Shown here piece after piece: positions 24,938 through 32,940 of a DNA stretch of 64,000 nt (position 1 is the stretch's first letter; every line of letters begins with the position of its first letter). Origin of the DNA: an uncultured Lachnospiraceae bacterium. GTDB taxonomy: Bacteria > Bacillota > Clostridia > Lachnospirales > Lachnospiraceae. The stretch is from the NCBI GenBank assembly GCA_947643615.1, contig CANRWO010000008.1, positions 30,178-94,177 on the forward strand. The letters are read 5' to 3'. The notes beneath the pieces are model-generated. The model did not search any database, was not told the origin of the DNA, and was given only the letters and a program-made list of their open reading frames with translations. A program made the translations under genes and the position numbers.

Positions 24938-25687
24938 ATGGGCAGTGTGTCAAGCGTAGAGGAAAGCATTGCAAGAAGCTATGGGGCGGAAGCAGAGAAT
25001 GCCGCTCAGGTGAAAAAGGATGCCGAGACGAAAAAGGCCGGCAACTACGGCAAAATGATCGGGCAGCCAAAGCTCAGTGACAAAGCAGCCAAGTACTATG
25101 AGGAGTTGAAGAAGAAATTCTCCAACATGGATTTCATCCTGGTCAGCGCCGACCAGAAAGAAGCTGCAAAAGCACAGGCTGGAAAGTTTGCAAATCCGGT
25201 TAAGACGGTGGTGCTGATCGATGAGGAAAAGATTGAGAAAATGGCGGAAGACGAGGCATTCCGGGCACAGTATGAGGGAATCATCAGAAAGGCCTCATCC
25301 GGGTTGGACAAGATGAAGAAGAGCGTCGGTTCCAACAGCAGCGTCAGAGGCTTCGGCATGCAGGTCAACGACAACGGCACGACTTCTTTCTTCGCCGTGG
25401 TGGATAAGTCCCTGGCAGCCCAGAGAGAACGCATCTCCAGGAGGGCGGCAGAGAAGAAGGAGAATGCTAAGAAAGAGGAGAAAAAGGCCGAGAAGGAAAA
25501 ACAGGCGGAAGCCTTGGAAGAACACAGGAAGCCAGGCAGCGCCGACAGCCATTGCGTGACGGTGACGGCATCTTCCATCGAAGAATTACAGAAAAAGGTG
25601 GATGACATTCTCTATTCCGTCCGGAGCGATTCCCTGCGGACCGATGCAGAGAGAATGTGGGGCCAGAATATAGATTTCCGTTTGTAG
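24938..25687 (+). CDS. DUF6033-like conserved protein
   Basis: A 249-residue soluble protein with AAGGAGGG before the ATG. The first half is a mixed alpha/beta domain with the segment YYEELKKKFSNMDFILVS, VVLIDEEKIEKMAEDE and a Gly/Asn turn before FFAVVDKSLAAQ. A long highly charged helix (RISRRAAEKKENAKKEEKKA) follows, and the C terminus ends in a short helical block. It resembles what I recall as DUF6033, common in Lachnospiraceae, of unknown function. The gene stands alone, divergent from argG and followed by a terminator shared with the HPt gene. Confidence 0.8.
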   Translation: MGSVSSVEESIARSYGAEAENAAQVKKDAETKKAGNYGKMIGQPKLSDKAAKYYEELKKKFSNMDFILVSADQKEAAKAQAGKFANPVKTVVLIDEEKIEKMAEDEAFRAQYEGIIRKASSGLDKMKKSVGSNSSVRGFGMQVNDNGTTSFFAVVDKSLAAQRERISRRAAEKKENAKKEEKKAEKEKQAEALEEHRKPGSADSHCVTVTASSIEELQKKVDDILYSVRSDSLRTDAERMWGQNIDFRL

Positions 25688-25707
25688 CGTTTCCGTTTAC
25701 TGGCATT

Positions 25708-25753
25708 AAAAACAGTGTGAGCGGCGGATAAAACCGTCATTCACACTGTTTTT
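25708..25753. terminator. Bidirectional intrinsic terminator
   Basis: AAAAACAGTGTGA (25708-25720) and TCACACTGTTTTT (25741-25753) are perfect complements with A and T runs at the two ends, between the convergent DUF6033-like and HPt genes. Confidence 0.88.
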
Positions 25754-25783
25754 ATGCAGGAAACCTGCCGCGCCAAGGGGCGT

Positions 25784-26158
25784 TTATTGATGTTCTTCGA
25801 GAAGCTTGATCAGCGCCTCATAGATTTTTTTCAATTCTTCGTTTAATGTGGAAAGTTTGTCTGTATCAACTTCCGAGAACTGGGTTTTGCCGCGGAAGAT
25901 TTCCACAATGTCGGAAGCGTATTGGGCGATAGGGTCCAATCCCAGATTGGCGGCGACGCCCTTCAGGGTATGCGCGCTTTTAAAAGCCTCTTCCGTATTC
26001 TGTTCCGCTATGTATTTCTGGATGTTGGCGACGCTCTGGTCAGCCTGGAATTTATTCAGAAATTTCAGGTACAGAGCCTCGTTCCCCATAAAACGGTTGA
26101 TGGTGGTGTCTACATTCATCCCCATCTCCTCAAGCGCTGTTTTAAATGTTGTGTCCAT
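25784..26158 (-). CDS. HPt (histidine phosphotransfer) domain protein
   Basis: A stand-alone 124-residue four-helix HPt protein. The phospho-accepting residue is His63 in the signature SAHTLKGVAANLG. It is expected to pass phosphate between a hybrid-type or partner histidine kinase and receiver domains. GGAGGGC precedes the ATG on the minus strand. It is divergent from a response regulator/HD-GYP gene and close to a histidine kinase and CheA, so its partner is probably in this cluster (inference). Confidence 0.92.
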   Translation of the reverse strand: MDTTFKTALEEMGMNVDTTINRFMGNEALYLKFLNKFQADQSVANIQKYIAEQNTEEAFKSAHTLKGVAANLGLDPIAQYASDIVEIFRGKTQFSEVDTDKLSTLNEELKKIYEALIKLLEEHQ

Positions 26159-26394
26159 TTTTGCCCTCCTGTATGGTTTGGTTCCATTTTGACTTGGAAT
26201 ACTTTTCTCTAAATATTATAGTCCATTTTTGAAGCCTTGTCTAATAGATTTTACACGGAACGGAAACCGGCTGCGCGGTAACTTTGATGTGGGGATTGCT
26301 GCCGGACATGGGGCGGCTGCACGGAGGTTGTGATTTTGGCAATATTTTCATAGCCGAATGGAAGCTTTTTATGTGAAAAAGTAGGCGATTCATA

Positions 26395-26423
26395 TTGACA
26401 ATTTGGGAAATAAATAATATCCT
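26395..26423 (+). promoter_or_regulatory. Sigma-A-type promoter for the signalling cluster
   Basis: A perfect TTGACA (26395-26400), 17 bases, TATCCT (26418-26423), about 55 bases before the first response regulator gene. The region 26160-26394 has no gene. Confidence 0.6.
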
Positions 26424-26481
26424 ATAAATGATATTTTGTTATAGAAAAATAACGATAAAGGAGCAGTACATAGGAGAGAAG

Positions 26482-27564
26482 ATGGATAAGCAGAGAATAT
26501 TAATCGTGGATGATGAAGAAGTCAACAGAACAATACTGGAGGTAATGTTCGGGGAAAAGTACGATGTTGTTCAGGGTGAAAATGGTCAGGATGCGGTTGA
26601 CCAGCTTGAGAAGAATCCGGATTTTGTGCTGGTCCTTTTGGATATTATCATGCCGGTGATGGATGGGTTTGCCGTGCTGGAATATATGAAACAGAAGGAT
26701 CTGATCGACCATATCCCTGTGATACTGATCACCAGCGAAACCGTCAGGGACAGTGAGGATAAAGCATACCAGTACGGGATAGCGGACGTGATACATAAGC
26801 CTTTTTATCCTGATATCGTCAAGAGAAGGTCCAACAACCTGATTGAACTGTATCAGAACAAGGCGAATATGGAGAGGCGGCTGAAGGAACAGGAAGAAGC
26901 TATTCTGGCCCAGCAGAAGAAGATCCGTGAGAACAACGAGTTTATAATCGAAGCCCTCAGCTCCGTAGTGGAGTTCAGAAGCTCCGAGTCGGGAGATCAC
27001 GTACGCCGTATCAAGTACTTTACCAGGGTTCTTTTGAAGTATCTTGCAAAGTACTTCCCTGAATATGGCCTTACGCCCGTGCAGATTGAGGAGATTACAA
27101 AAGCGTCAACGCTCCATGATATCGGAAAGATCGGAATTCCGGATGCCATACTGATGAAGCCGGGCAGGCTTACCAATGAGGAGTTCGAGACCATGAAGAC
27201 CCATACGACACTGGGATGTGACATGCTCGCAACTTTCCAAAAGGGTGTGGAAGACGAATTTTACAAATATTGTTACGAGATATGCCGCCATCACCATGAG
27301 AGATGGGACGGCAAGGGATATCCGGACCACCTGAAGGGAGACGAGATCCCTATCAGCGCCCAGATCGTATCCATTGCGGATGTCTATGATGCGCTGATCA
27401 GCGTGAGGGTATACAAGGGAGCTTACTCCCATGCCGAAGCGTATGAGATGATCCAGAACGGCGAATGCGGCCAGTTCTCACCGGATGTATTGGAATGTTT
27501 CCAGCTCGCGAAGCATGACTTCTATGATATGGTGGAAGTAAATAAGATTTTCAGTTTTGTATAA
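26482..27564 (+). CDS. Response regulator with HD-GYP phosphodiesterase domain
   Basis: Likely degrades cyclic di-GMP under phosphorylation control. ATG 26482 follows AGGAG; 360 residues. The receiver domain (1-125) has the acidic pair DD at 10-11, phospho-acceptor Asp54 in LLDIIMPVMDG and Lys106. A coiled coil (about 115-155) connects to the HD-GYP domain with HD at 212-213 in LHDIGKIGIPD, CRHHHERWDGKGYPD near 269-282 and IVSIADVYDAL. All key motifs are intact, in contrast to the second such protein at 29171. It heads a run that continues into a histidine kinase, with about 145 bases between. Confidence 0.93.
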   Translation: MDKQRILIVDDEEVNRTILEVMFGEKYDVVQGENGQDAVDQLEKNPDFVLVLLDIIMPVMDGFAVLEYMKQKDLIDHIPVILITSETVRDSEDKAYQYGIADVIHKPFYPDIVKRRSNNLIELYQNKANMERRLKEQEEAILAQQKKIRENNEFIIEALSSVVEFRSSESGDHVRRIKYFTRVLLKYLAKYFPEYGLTPVQIEEITKASTLHDIGKIGIPDAILMKPGRLTNEEFETMKTHTTLGCDMLATFQKGVEDEFYKYCYEICRHHHERWDGKGYPDHLKGDEIPISAQIVSIADVYDALISVRVYKGAYSHAEAYEMIQNGECGQFSPDVLECFQLAKHDFYDMVEVNKIFSFV

Positions 27565-27708
27565 ACAATAGGAAACAAGTCGCAGGAGTTTCCCATTGCC
27601 GGGAATAAAAGCAGACAGCGAGATGATGGAATACTGGAATCTCGCTGCTTGTTTGTGCCGCCGGCAGCGGCATGCGAGAGATTGAATCAGCAGATAAGGG
27701 GTATCGTT

Positions 27709-29181
27709 ATGGGTCAGGATGGGGCAGGAATGCTGCCTGTCGAAAACAGCTTGGAAATGTTCCTTTTATTTGATAAGAGCGGAATCATATTTTATGCCAA
27801 CGGGGCTGCAAGAGACAGGCTGGAATACGGAAACGGGATGTGCGGGAACCATATCAGCAGCATCTTCCCAAATGAATTCCATAAGACGGAGGAAGGCTTT
27901 TCAACAGAATACGGTTTTGGCACCCAGACGCAGAACCTCACTGCATACCGGAAAAACCTCACATGTTTTCCCGTGGAAGCACGGATAACCTGGGAGGAGG
28001 AATGCGCGGGGTATCTGTGTATGGCAAATGATATCCTGGAAAAGGAGCATCTGAGCCAGGAAGTAGAGCGGGTTAAGCAGGAGGCGGAGCAGGCCCTCCA
28101 GGTCAGGTCCGAATTTGTGGCAAACGTGACCCATGAGCTCAGGACGCCTGTCAACGGTATCCTGGGAAATGTCATGGAACTGGCGGGAAAAGAAGAGGAT
28201 GAGCATAAGAGAAAGACCCTGCAGCTGATCGAGCGGTGCTGCGGGGACATGAACAGGCTGATCAATAACATTCTGGATTTCTCAAAACTTGAAGCCGGAA
28301 AGTTTGTGCTGGAAACGCGAAGGTTTCATTTTCGCAATATGGTTGACTACGTCAGGGGCAATCATCAAAATAAAATTACGGAAAAAGGGTTGGATTTCTT
28401 TGTGACGGTCTCCCCCCAAGTGCCGGAATATATTGTGGGGGATGAGCTGAAAATCGTGCAGATCCTGAACAATCTGCTCTCCAATGCCCAGAAGTTTACC
28501 CATGTAGGGAAAATTTCCCTGGAGATCCTTAAGACGGCGCAGATCAAAAATACCGTCGAACTGTATTTCCTTGTGATGGATACGGGGATCGGCGTGGAGA
28601 AGGAGAACCTGGATAAGCTGTTCCAGGCTTTTACTCAGGTGGATGCCTCTATTTCACGAAAATACGGCGGCACAGGCCTGGGTTTGAATATCACCAAGCA
28701 GTTTGTGGAAATGATGGGCGGCAGTATCAGCGTGGAAAGCCAAAAGAACAAAGGGACTACGTTTGCGTTTTCCATATGGGTAGGGGACGGAGACACAGGC
28801 GCTGAAGAATATACTTTGCCGGATGCGTCTGTCCGTAAGAGCAATGCCGGCCTGTCCATTACGGCGGCTGATACCCAGGAGGAGGCCGATTCCGATGCCA
28901 TGCGTACCTTCGGGACATCGGAAAATGCGGAACTTCTGGAAAAGACCCTGTCGAAGATGGTTCTCTGTATCGAGATGGAGAACTGGGAGAAGGCGGAAGG
29001 CTTTATGGAGACGGTGCGTCAGCTGATGGAAGGGGCGCCCCGGGATGCTGCCAGGAGCGTGCTGCGCCTCAAGATGGCAGTACAGAAGGAAAACTACGAA
29101 AAAGCCATAGCGAGCTTAGAGGAATTGAAGGCTAACATGGAATTGAAAGCGGAAGAAGGTGATACAGCGGATGGACTATGA
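27709..29181 (+). CDS. PAS-type sensor histidine kinase
   Basis: ATG 27709 gives 490 residues; a longer frame from 27649 lacks a binding site. No membrane segment is seen, so it is probably cytoplasmic. Residues about 12-115 look like a PAS domain (LFLLFDKSGIIFYANGAARD). A coiled coil leads to the H-box VTHELRTPVNGILG, the N-box ILNNLLSNAQKFT, the G1 box DTGIGVEKENLDKLF and the G2 box GGTGLGLNITK. The last about 110 residues are helical and may be a degenerate HPt-like or docking segment. It overlaps the next gene by a few bases, so the pair is co-translated. Confidence 0.9.
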   Translation: MGQDGAGMLPVENSLEMFLLFDKSGIIFYANGAARDRLEYGNGMCGNHISSIFPNEFHKTEEGFSTEYGFGTQTQNLTAYRKNLTCFPVEARITWEEECAGYLCMANDILEKEHLSQEVERVKQEAEQALQVRSEFVANVTHELRTPVNGILGNVMELAGKEEDEHKRKTLQLIERCCGDMNRLINNILDFSKLEAGKFVLETRRFHFRNMVDYVRGNHQNKITEKGLDFFVTVSPQVPEYIVGDELKIVQILNNLLSNAQKFTHVGKISLEILKTAQIKNTVELYFLVMDTGIGVEKENLDKLFQAFTQVDASISRKYGGTGLGLNITKQFVEMMGGSISVESQKNKGTTFAFSIWVGDGDTGAEEYTLPDASVRKSNAGLSITAADTQEEADSDAMRTFGTSENAELLEKTLSKMVLCIEMENWEKAEGFMETVRQLMEGAPRDAARSVLRLKMAVQKENYEKAIASLEELKANMELKAEEGDTADGL

Positions 29182-30244
29182 GGGCAAGGGGATCTGCGAT
29201 TCGGTAATTCTGATCGTTGATGATGTGGAAATGAACAGGGTGATCCTGGAAGAGATCATAAAAGATATGGGATGCGTCCCCGTGCTGGCTGAAAACGGGG
29301 TGCAGGCCCTGGAAGAGTTCAAACGCTGTAACCCGGACCTGGTGCTTACGGACGTTTCCATGCCGGAGATGGACGGACATGAATTGTGCCGGATCTTAAA
29401 GGGGAAAGCGCATACAAGGGATGTTCCTCTGATTTTTATTTCCGCTTTCGGTGAATCCGAGGATGTGGTAAAGGGATTTTCCCTGGGAGGAAACGATTAC
29501 ATAGTTAAGCCTTTTATCCCGGAAGTGGTACAGGCGAGGGTAAAGCTCCATCTGTCCCTCCATGCTGCCGCCCAGGAGATCAGTGAAAATAACAGAAGGC
29601 TCCAGCGGTCGGTTCAGGAGCAGGTGCGCCAAATCGAGCAGGAGCGGAAGAATGTGCTGTATGCCCTTTCACATATGGCTGCGGAGAAGTCCTTTTACAC
29701 CCCGGAGCACATGGACAGGATGCATAAAAACTGCCGGAAACTGGCACAGAGCATGCAGTTTTCACCTTTGTTTGCAGAGCATGTTTCCGATACCTTTATC
29801 GATACCGTTGAGGCGGCGGCAGTGCTTTGCGATATCGGTAATATTGGAATTCCCCAATACATCCTCCAAAAGGAATCTGCCTTGGATGAGGAAGAGAGGA
29901 AACTGGTACAGAGCCATACGGAGGTGGGGGCCAAGCTGTTGAAGGATCTGTATGTGACCACTGATTTTAATGATTTTATCCAGATTTCCGTTGATGTGGT
30001 GAATTACCACCACGAAAATTGGGATGGGAGCGGATATCCTGAGCAGCTCAAGGGTGAGAAGATCCCCTTGGCGGCAAGGATCGTGGCTGTGGCGGATGTC
30101 TATTGTGCGTTGACGGAGAAAAGAAGCTTCCGCGAAGCGTTCAGCAAAGAAGAGGCGCTGCGGATCATGGAAGAAGAATCCGGCAAAAAGTTTCATCCGG
30201 AAATCTTCCAGATTTTCCGTAAGATTTCAAGGCAGCTTTGCTAG
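29171..30244 (+). CDS. Response regulator with degenerate HD-GYP domain
   Basis: A 357-residue protein from ATG 29171 (a GTG at 29159 is possible) with a receiver domain (phospho-acceptor Asp61 in LTDVSMPEMDG, Lys113) and a coiled coil, then an HD-GYP domain. The catalytic HD pair is replaced by Cys220-Asp221 in VLCDIGNIGIP and the conserved Lys of this motif is Asn224, though HHENWDGSGYP is intact. It may therefore bind but not cleave cyclic di-GMP. It overlaps the upstream kinase gene, indicating a cognate pair. The stop TAG (30242-30244) falls at the terminus of the dispersed repeat. Confidence 0.9.
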   Translation: MDYEGKGICDSVILIVDDVEMNRVILEEIIKDMGCVPVLAENGVQALEEFKRCNPDLVLTDVSMPEMDGHELCRILKGKAHTRDVPLIFISAFGESEDVVKGFSLGGNDYIVKPFIPEVVQARVKLHLSLHAAAQEISENNRRLQRSVQEQVRQIEQERKNVLYALSHMAAEKSFYTPEHMDRMHKNCRKLAQSMQFSPLFAEHVSDTFIDTVEAAAVLCDIGNIGIPQYILQKESALDEEERKLVQSHTEVGAKLLKDLYVTTDFNDFIQISVDVVNYHHENWDGSGYPEQLKGEKIPLAARIVAVADVYCALTEKRSFREAFSKEEALRIMEEESGKKFHPEIFQIFRKISRQLC

Positions 30245-30404
30245 TGTACTGACCGCATTACATTTCGCTAAATATCTTGCCTGAATTTCCATCTGCAGCG
30301 TTAGATTTCCTAGACGTAGCCACCGCTACGCCGTCGGAAATCTGCCTTGCAGACTGAAAATTCATTCTACGCTATTTAGCTGAAAGCAATCAGGTCAGCA
30401 CACT
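30243..30404. repeat. MITE-like element with long imperfect terminal inverted repeats, copy 2
   Basis: AGTGTACTGACC at the left end and GGTCAGCACACT at the right end begin imperfect inverted repeats of over 30 bases (both continue to CTAAATA on their own strands). A central hairpin (GACGTAGC, CACC, GCTACGCCGTC) sits in the middle. Much of the interior aligns in inverse orientation with 4528-4695. The left end overlaps the stop codon of the upstream gene. 30405-30471 holds nothing else. Confidence 0.72.
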
Positions 30405-30471
30405 GGAGCAACTATTTGCCGAACGCAGTTTTTAAGATAATTTTTGTCAAAAGGGGTCAGAAAGTGGTATC

Positions 30472-31275
30472 ATGATATCGGATGAGGAATTTTTGAGAAT
30501 TGTTTCATTTGTCAAAACGAGATATGGAATTGACTTAAACGGGAAAAAAACCATCATTAACGGAAGGCTGGAAAATTATCTGCGCCGGGGGGATTGGGGC
30601 AGTTTCAGCGCCTTTATGAACGATGTGGAGAGGGATAAATCGGGCGAGCTGGAGAGGACGCTGGTCAATTACCTTACCACAAACCATACTTATTTCATGC
30701 GGGAATTCGGGCATTTTGATTTTTTCAAGAAAGAAGTTCTGCCCTGGGCGCAAAAGAAGGAGATGCATACCAAGGATCTGCGTATTTGGTGCGGGGCTTC
30801 CTCCAGCGGGGAGGAACCATATATGATTGCTATGACCTTAAGGGATTTCCTTGGGTTGGAGCATGAGAAATGGGATGCCAGGATCCTGGCTACGGATATA
30901 TCCACCCAGGCCTTGAGCCAGGCCATACGCGGCGTTTATGATGATGAGCATATGGCGAAGATACCGGAGAACTGGAGGCGCCACTTTTTCCATAAGGCCA
31001 AGAACGGCGGATATGAAGTGGTGGATGAGATCAAGCAGCAGGTTATTTTCCGGAAATTCAACCTGATGGATCCGTTTCCGTTTAAAAAAAGGATGCATAC
31101 CATATTCCTACGGAATGTGATGATTTATTTTGATGAGCCGACGAAACGCCAGGTTGTGCAGAAGGTATATGATGCGTTGGAACCCGGGGGATATCTGTTT
31201 ATCGGGATGACCGAGACTTTAGACAGGGACAGCACCCCGTTCCAGATCATACAGCCTTCAATTTTCAGAAAATAG
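30472..31275 (+). CDS. cheR: Chemotaxis protein methyltransferase CheR
   Basis: CheR methylates glutamates on chemoreceptors using S-adenosylmethionine. The 267-residue protein has the N-terminal helical domain with NYLRRGDW and the catalytic domain: TTNHTYFMRE, LRIWCGASSSGEEPYMIAM (cofactor binding), ILATDIS and VMIYFDEP with GGYLFIGMTETL. It matches family length. The ATG follows AGGGGTCAGAAAG. It begins the che operon, after the repeat element, and is followed 17 bases later by cheB. Confidence 0.95.
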   Translation: MISDEEFLRIVSFVKTRYGIDLNGKKTIINGRLENYLRRGDWGSFSAFMNDVERDKSGELERTLVNYLTTNHTYFMREFGHFDFFKKEVLPWAQKKEMHTKDLRIWCGASSSGEEPYMIAMTLRDFLGLEHEKWDARILATDISTQALSQAIRGVYDDEHMAKIPENWRRHFFHKAKNGGYEVVDEIKQQVIFRKFNLMDPFPFKKRMHTIFLRNVMIYFDEPTKRQVVQKVYDALEPGGYLFIGMTETLDRDSTPFQIIQPSIFRK

Positions 31276-31292
31276 CAGGAAGGATTGAATTT

Positions 31293-32321
31293 ATGAACCC
31301 TATTAAAGTTTTGGTTGTGGAAGATTCCCTTGTGTTCCGGGAGCTTTTGGTACAGGGGCTCAGCAAGGATCCCAGTATTCAGGTCGTGGGCACTGCAAAG
31401 GATCCTTTTGAGGCCAGGGATGCCATTTTAAGAGTTCATCCGGATGTGATGACGTTGGACGTGGAACTTCCCCGTATGAACGGGATTGAGTTTCTGAGGA
31501 AGCTGATGCCTCAGTATCCTCTTCCGGTAGTGGTCATCAGTTCTCTTTCCGATAAGGTGTTTGACGCTATGAATGCCGGCGCGGTAGATTTTGTGGCGAA
31601 ACCTGCGGTGTCCGAAATTAAGCAGCTGGAAAGCTTTATACGGAATGAGCTGCTGGTTAAGATCAAGATTGCTTCCACTGCGAAGATCAGCAAGATCAAA
31701 CAGCAGGTTATGCCCCAGGAAACACATACGTTTACCTCTCAGGGGAAGAACCTGGTGATTGCCATAGGGGCATCAACAGGCGGGACCGAAGCCATTTTTT
31801 CTGTTATGAAGGATTACGGCGCAGACTTGCCCGGCATTGTTGTAGTACAGCACATGCCCCCCGGGTTTACGGATATGTATGCCAAGAGACTGGATAACCA
31901 ATGCAGGGTGCGGGTCAAGGAGGCCCGGACCGGGGACAGGGTACTGCCGGGAACGGTGCTGATCGCTCCGGGCGGGGATCGGCACATGCATCTTGTAAAG
32001 GTGAACGGTATGTACCAGGTAGAGATAAAGGCAGGCCCCAAGGTGAACGGCCACTGCCCGTCGGTAGACGTGCTTTTTGAGTCTGTAGCCAAGGTAGCCG
32101 GCCCCAGTGCATTGGGAATTATATTGACCGGGATGGGAGGAGACGGGGCCAAGGGCCTGCTCTCCATGCGAAAGGCGGGGGCCAGGACAATCGGGCAGGA
32201 TGAGTCTACCTGTGTGGTCTATGGCATGCCGAAGGTAGCATATGATTTAGGTGCAGTAGAGTTTCAGGAGAAACTGTCAAATATTGCAAAGAAAACTTAT
32301 TATGTGTTAAACACAATGTAA
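31293..32321 (+). CDS. cheB: Protein-glutamate methylesterase CheB
   Basis: CheB removes receptor methyl groups and opposes CheR. The 342-residue protein has a receiver domain with Asp56 in MTLDVELPRMNG and Lys103, a linker, and the methylesterase domain with catalytic Ser161 (IGASTGGTE), His187 (QHMPPGFT) and Asp284 (TGMGGDGAKG). All residues are intact. GGAAGG precedes the ATG. It is followed 12 bases later by a CheY-like gene. Confidence 0.95.
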   Translation: MNPIKVLVVEDSLVFRELLVQGLSKDPSIQVVGTAKDPFEARDAILRVHPDVMTLDVELPRMNGIEFLRKLMPQYPLPVVVISSLSDKVFDAMNAGAVDFVAKPAVSEIKQLESFIRNELLVKIKIASTAKISKIKQQVMPQETHTFTSQGKNLVIAIGASTGGTEAIFSVMKDYGADLPGIVVVQHMPPGFTDMYAKRLDNQCRVRVKEARTGDRVLPGTVLIAPGGDRHMHLVKVNGMYQVEIKAGPKVNGHCPSVDVLFESVAKVAGPSALGIILTGMGGDGAKGLLSMRKAGARTIGQDESTCVVYGMPKVAYDLGAVEFQEKLSNIAKKTYYVLNTM

Positions 32322-32333
32322 AGGAGTGGGAGT

Positions 32334-32726
32334 ATGAAAATTTTATTGGCTGAAGACGATTACGCGACCAGAAAATTTATGTCAGGGTTCCTGTCAAAAT
32401 ACGGTGAATGTGACGTGACCGTAGACGGCATGGAGGCGGTGGACGCATTCCTGATGGCTCTGGAAGACGAGGAACCTTACGATCTGGTATGTTTGGACAT
32501 TATGATGCCGGTTATGGACGGGTATCAGGCACTGATGGGAATCCGTAATCTGGAAAAGCAGAAAAATATCCCGAAGGAACAGGAAGTCAAGGTTATTATG
32601 ACCACTGCATTGAATGACGAGCAGAATGTGAAAATGGCATTTGACCTGGGATGCACCATTTATTCAGGTAAGCCAATCGATCAGACCAGATTTGAGCAGG
32701 CTATGAAGAAGCTCAATCTGATATGA
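32334..32726 (+). CDS. CheY-like single-domain response regulator
   Basis: A 130-residue receiver domain without output domain. The acidic pair is at 8-9 (EDD), the phospho-acceptor is Asp55 in CLDIMMPVMDG, the switch Thr is in MTTALND and Lys113 is in SGKPI. In the che operon it is the likely target of CheA and signal to the flagellar motor, but an insert between strands 3 and 4 (EKQKNIPKEQE) makes it a little longer than typical CheY, and other outputs are possible. GGAGTGGGAGT precedes the ATG. Confidence 0.88.
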   Translation: MKILLAEDDYATRKFMSGFLSKYGECDVTVDGMEAVDAFLMALEDEEPYDLVCLDIMMPVMDGYQALMGIRNLEKQKNIPKEQEVKVIMTTALNDEQNVKMAFDLGCTIYSGKPIDQTRFEQAMKKLNLI

Positions 32727-32836
32727 TAAAAAGGTGTAAGGAAATTCCAGTCGGTCAGGGCACTGCTTTCAGGAATTTCCCATATACACATTGAAGAGCG
32801 CAAAGCGGGCACAGCTCGCTTCGGGCAGCGTTCTTT

Positions 32837-32884
32837 CCGGGTACATCAGATATCCCGGATTTGCGTTGTGCCGATCATATCGGC
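32837..32884 (+). repeat. Small palindromes in the gap before cheA
   Basis: CCGGG (32837-32841) pairs with CCCGG (32854-32858) and GCCGAT (32870-32875) pairs with ATCGGC (32879-32884). They lie in the 214-base gap between the CheY-like gene and cheA, which holds no gene. Role unknown; they may be an RNA stem or a regulator site. Confidence 0.3.
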
Positions 32885-32940
32885 AAAAGCATTATCACGA
32901 AGTAATGACAAAAAGAAAATAAAAGGGAAAGGAGAAGTAC

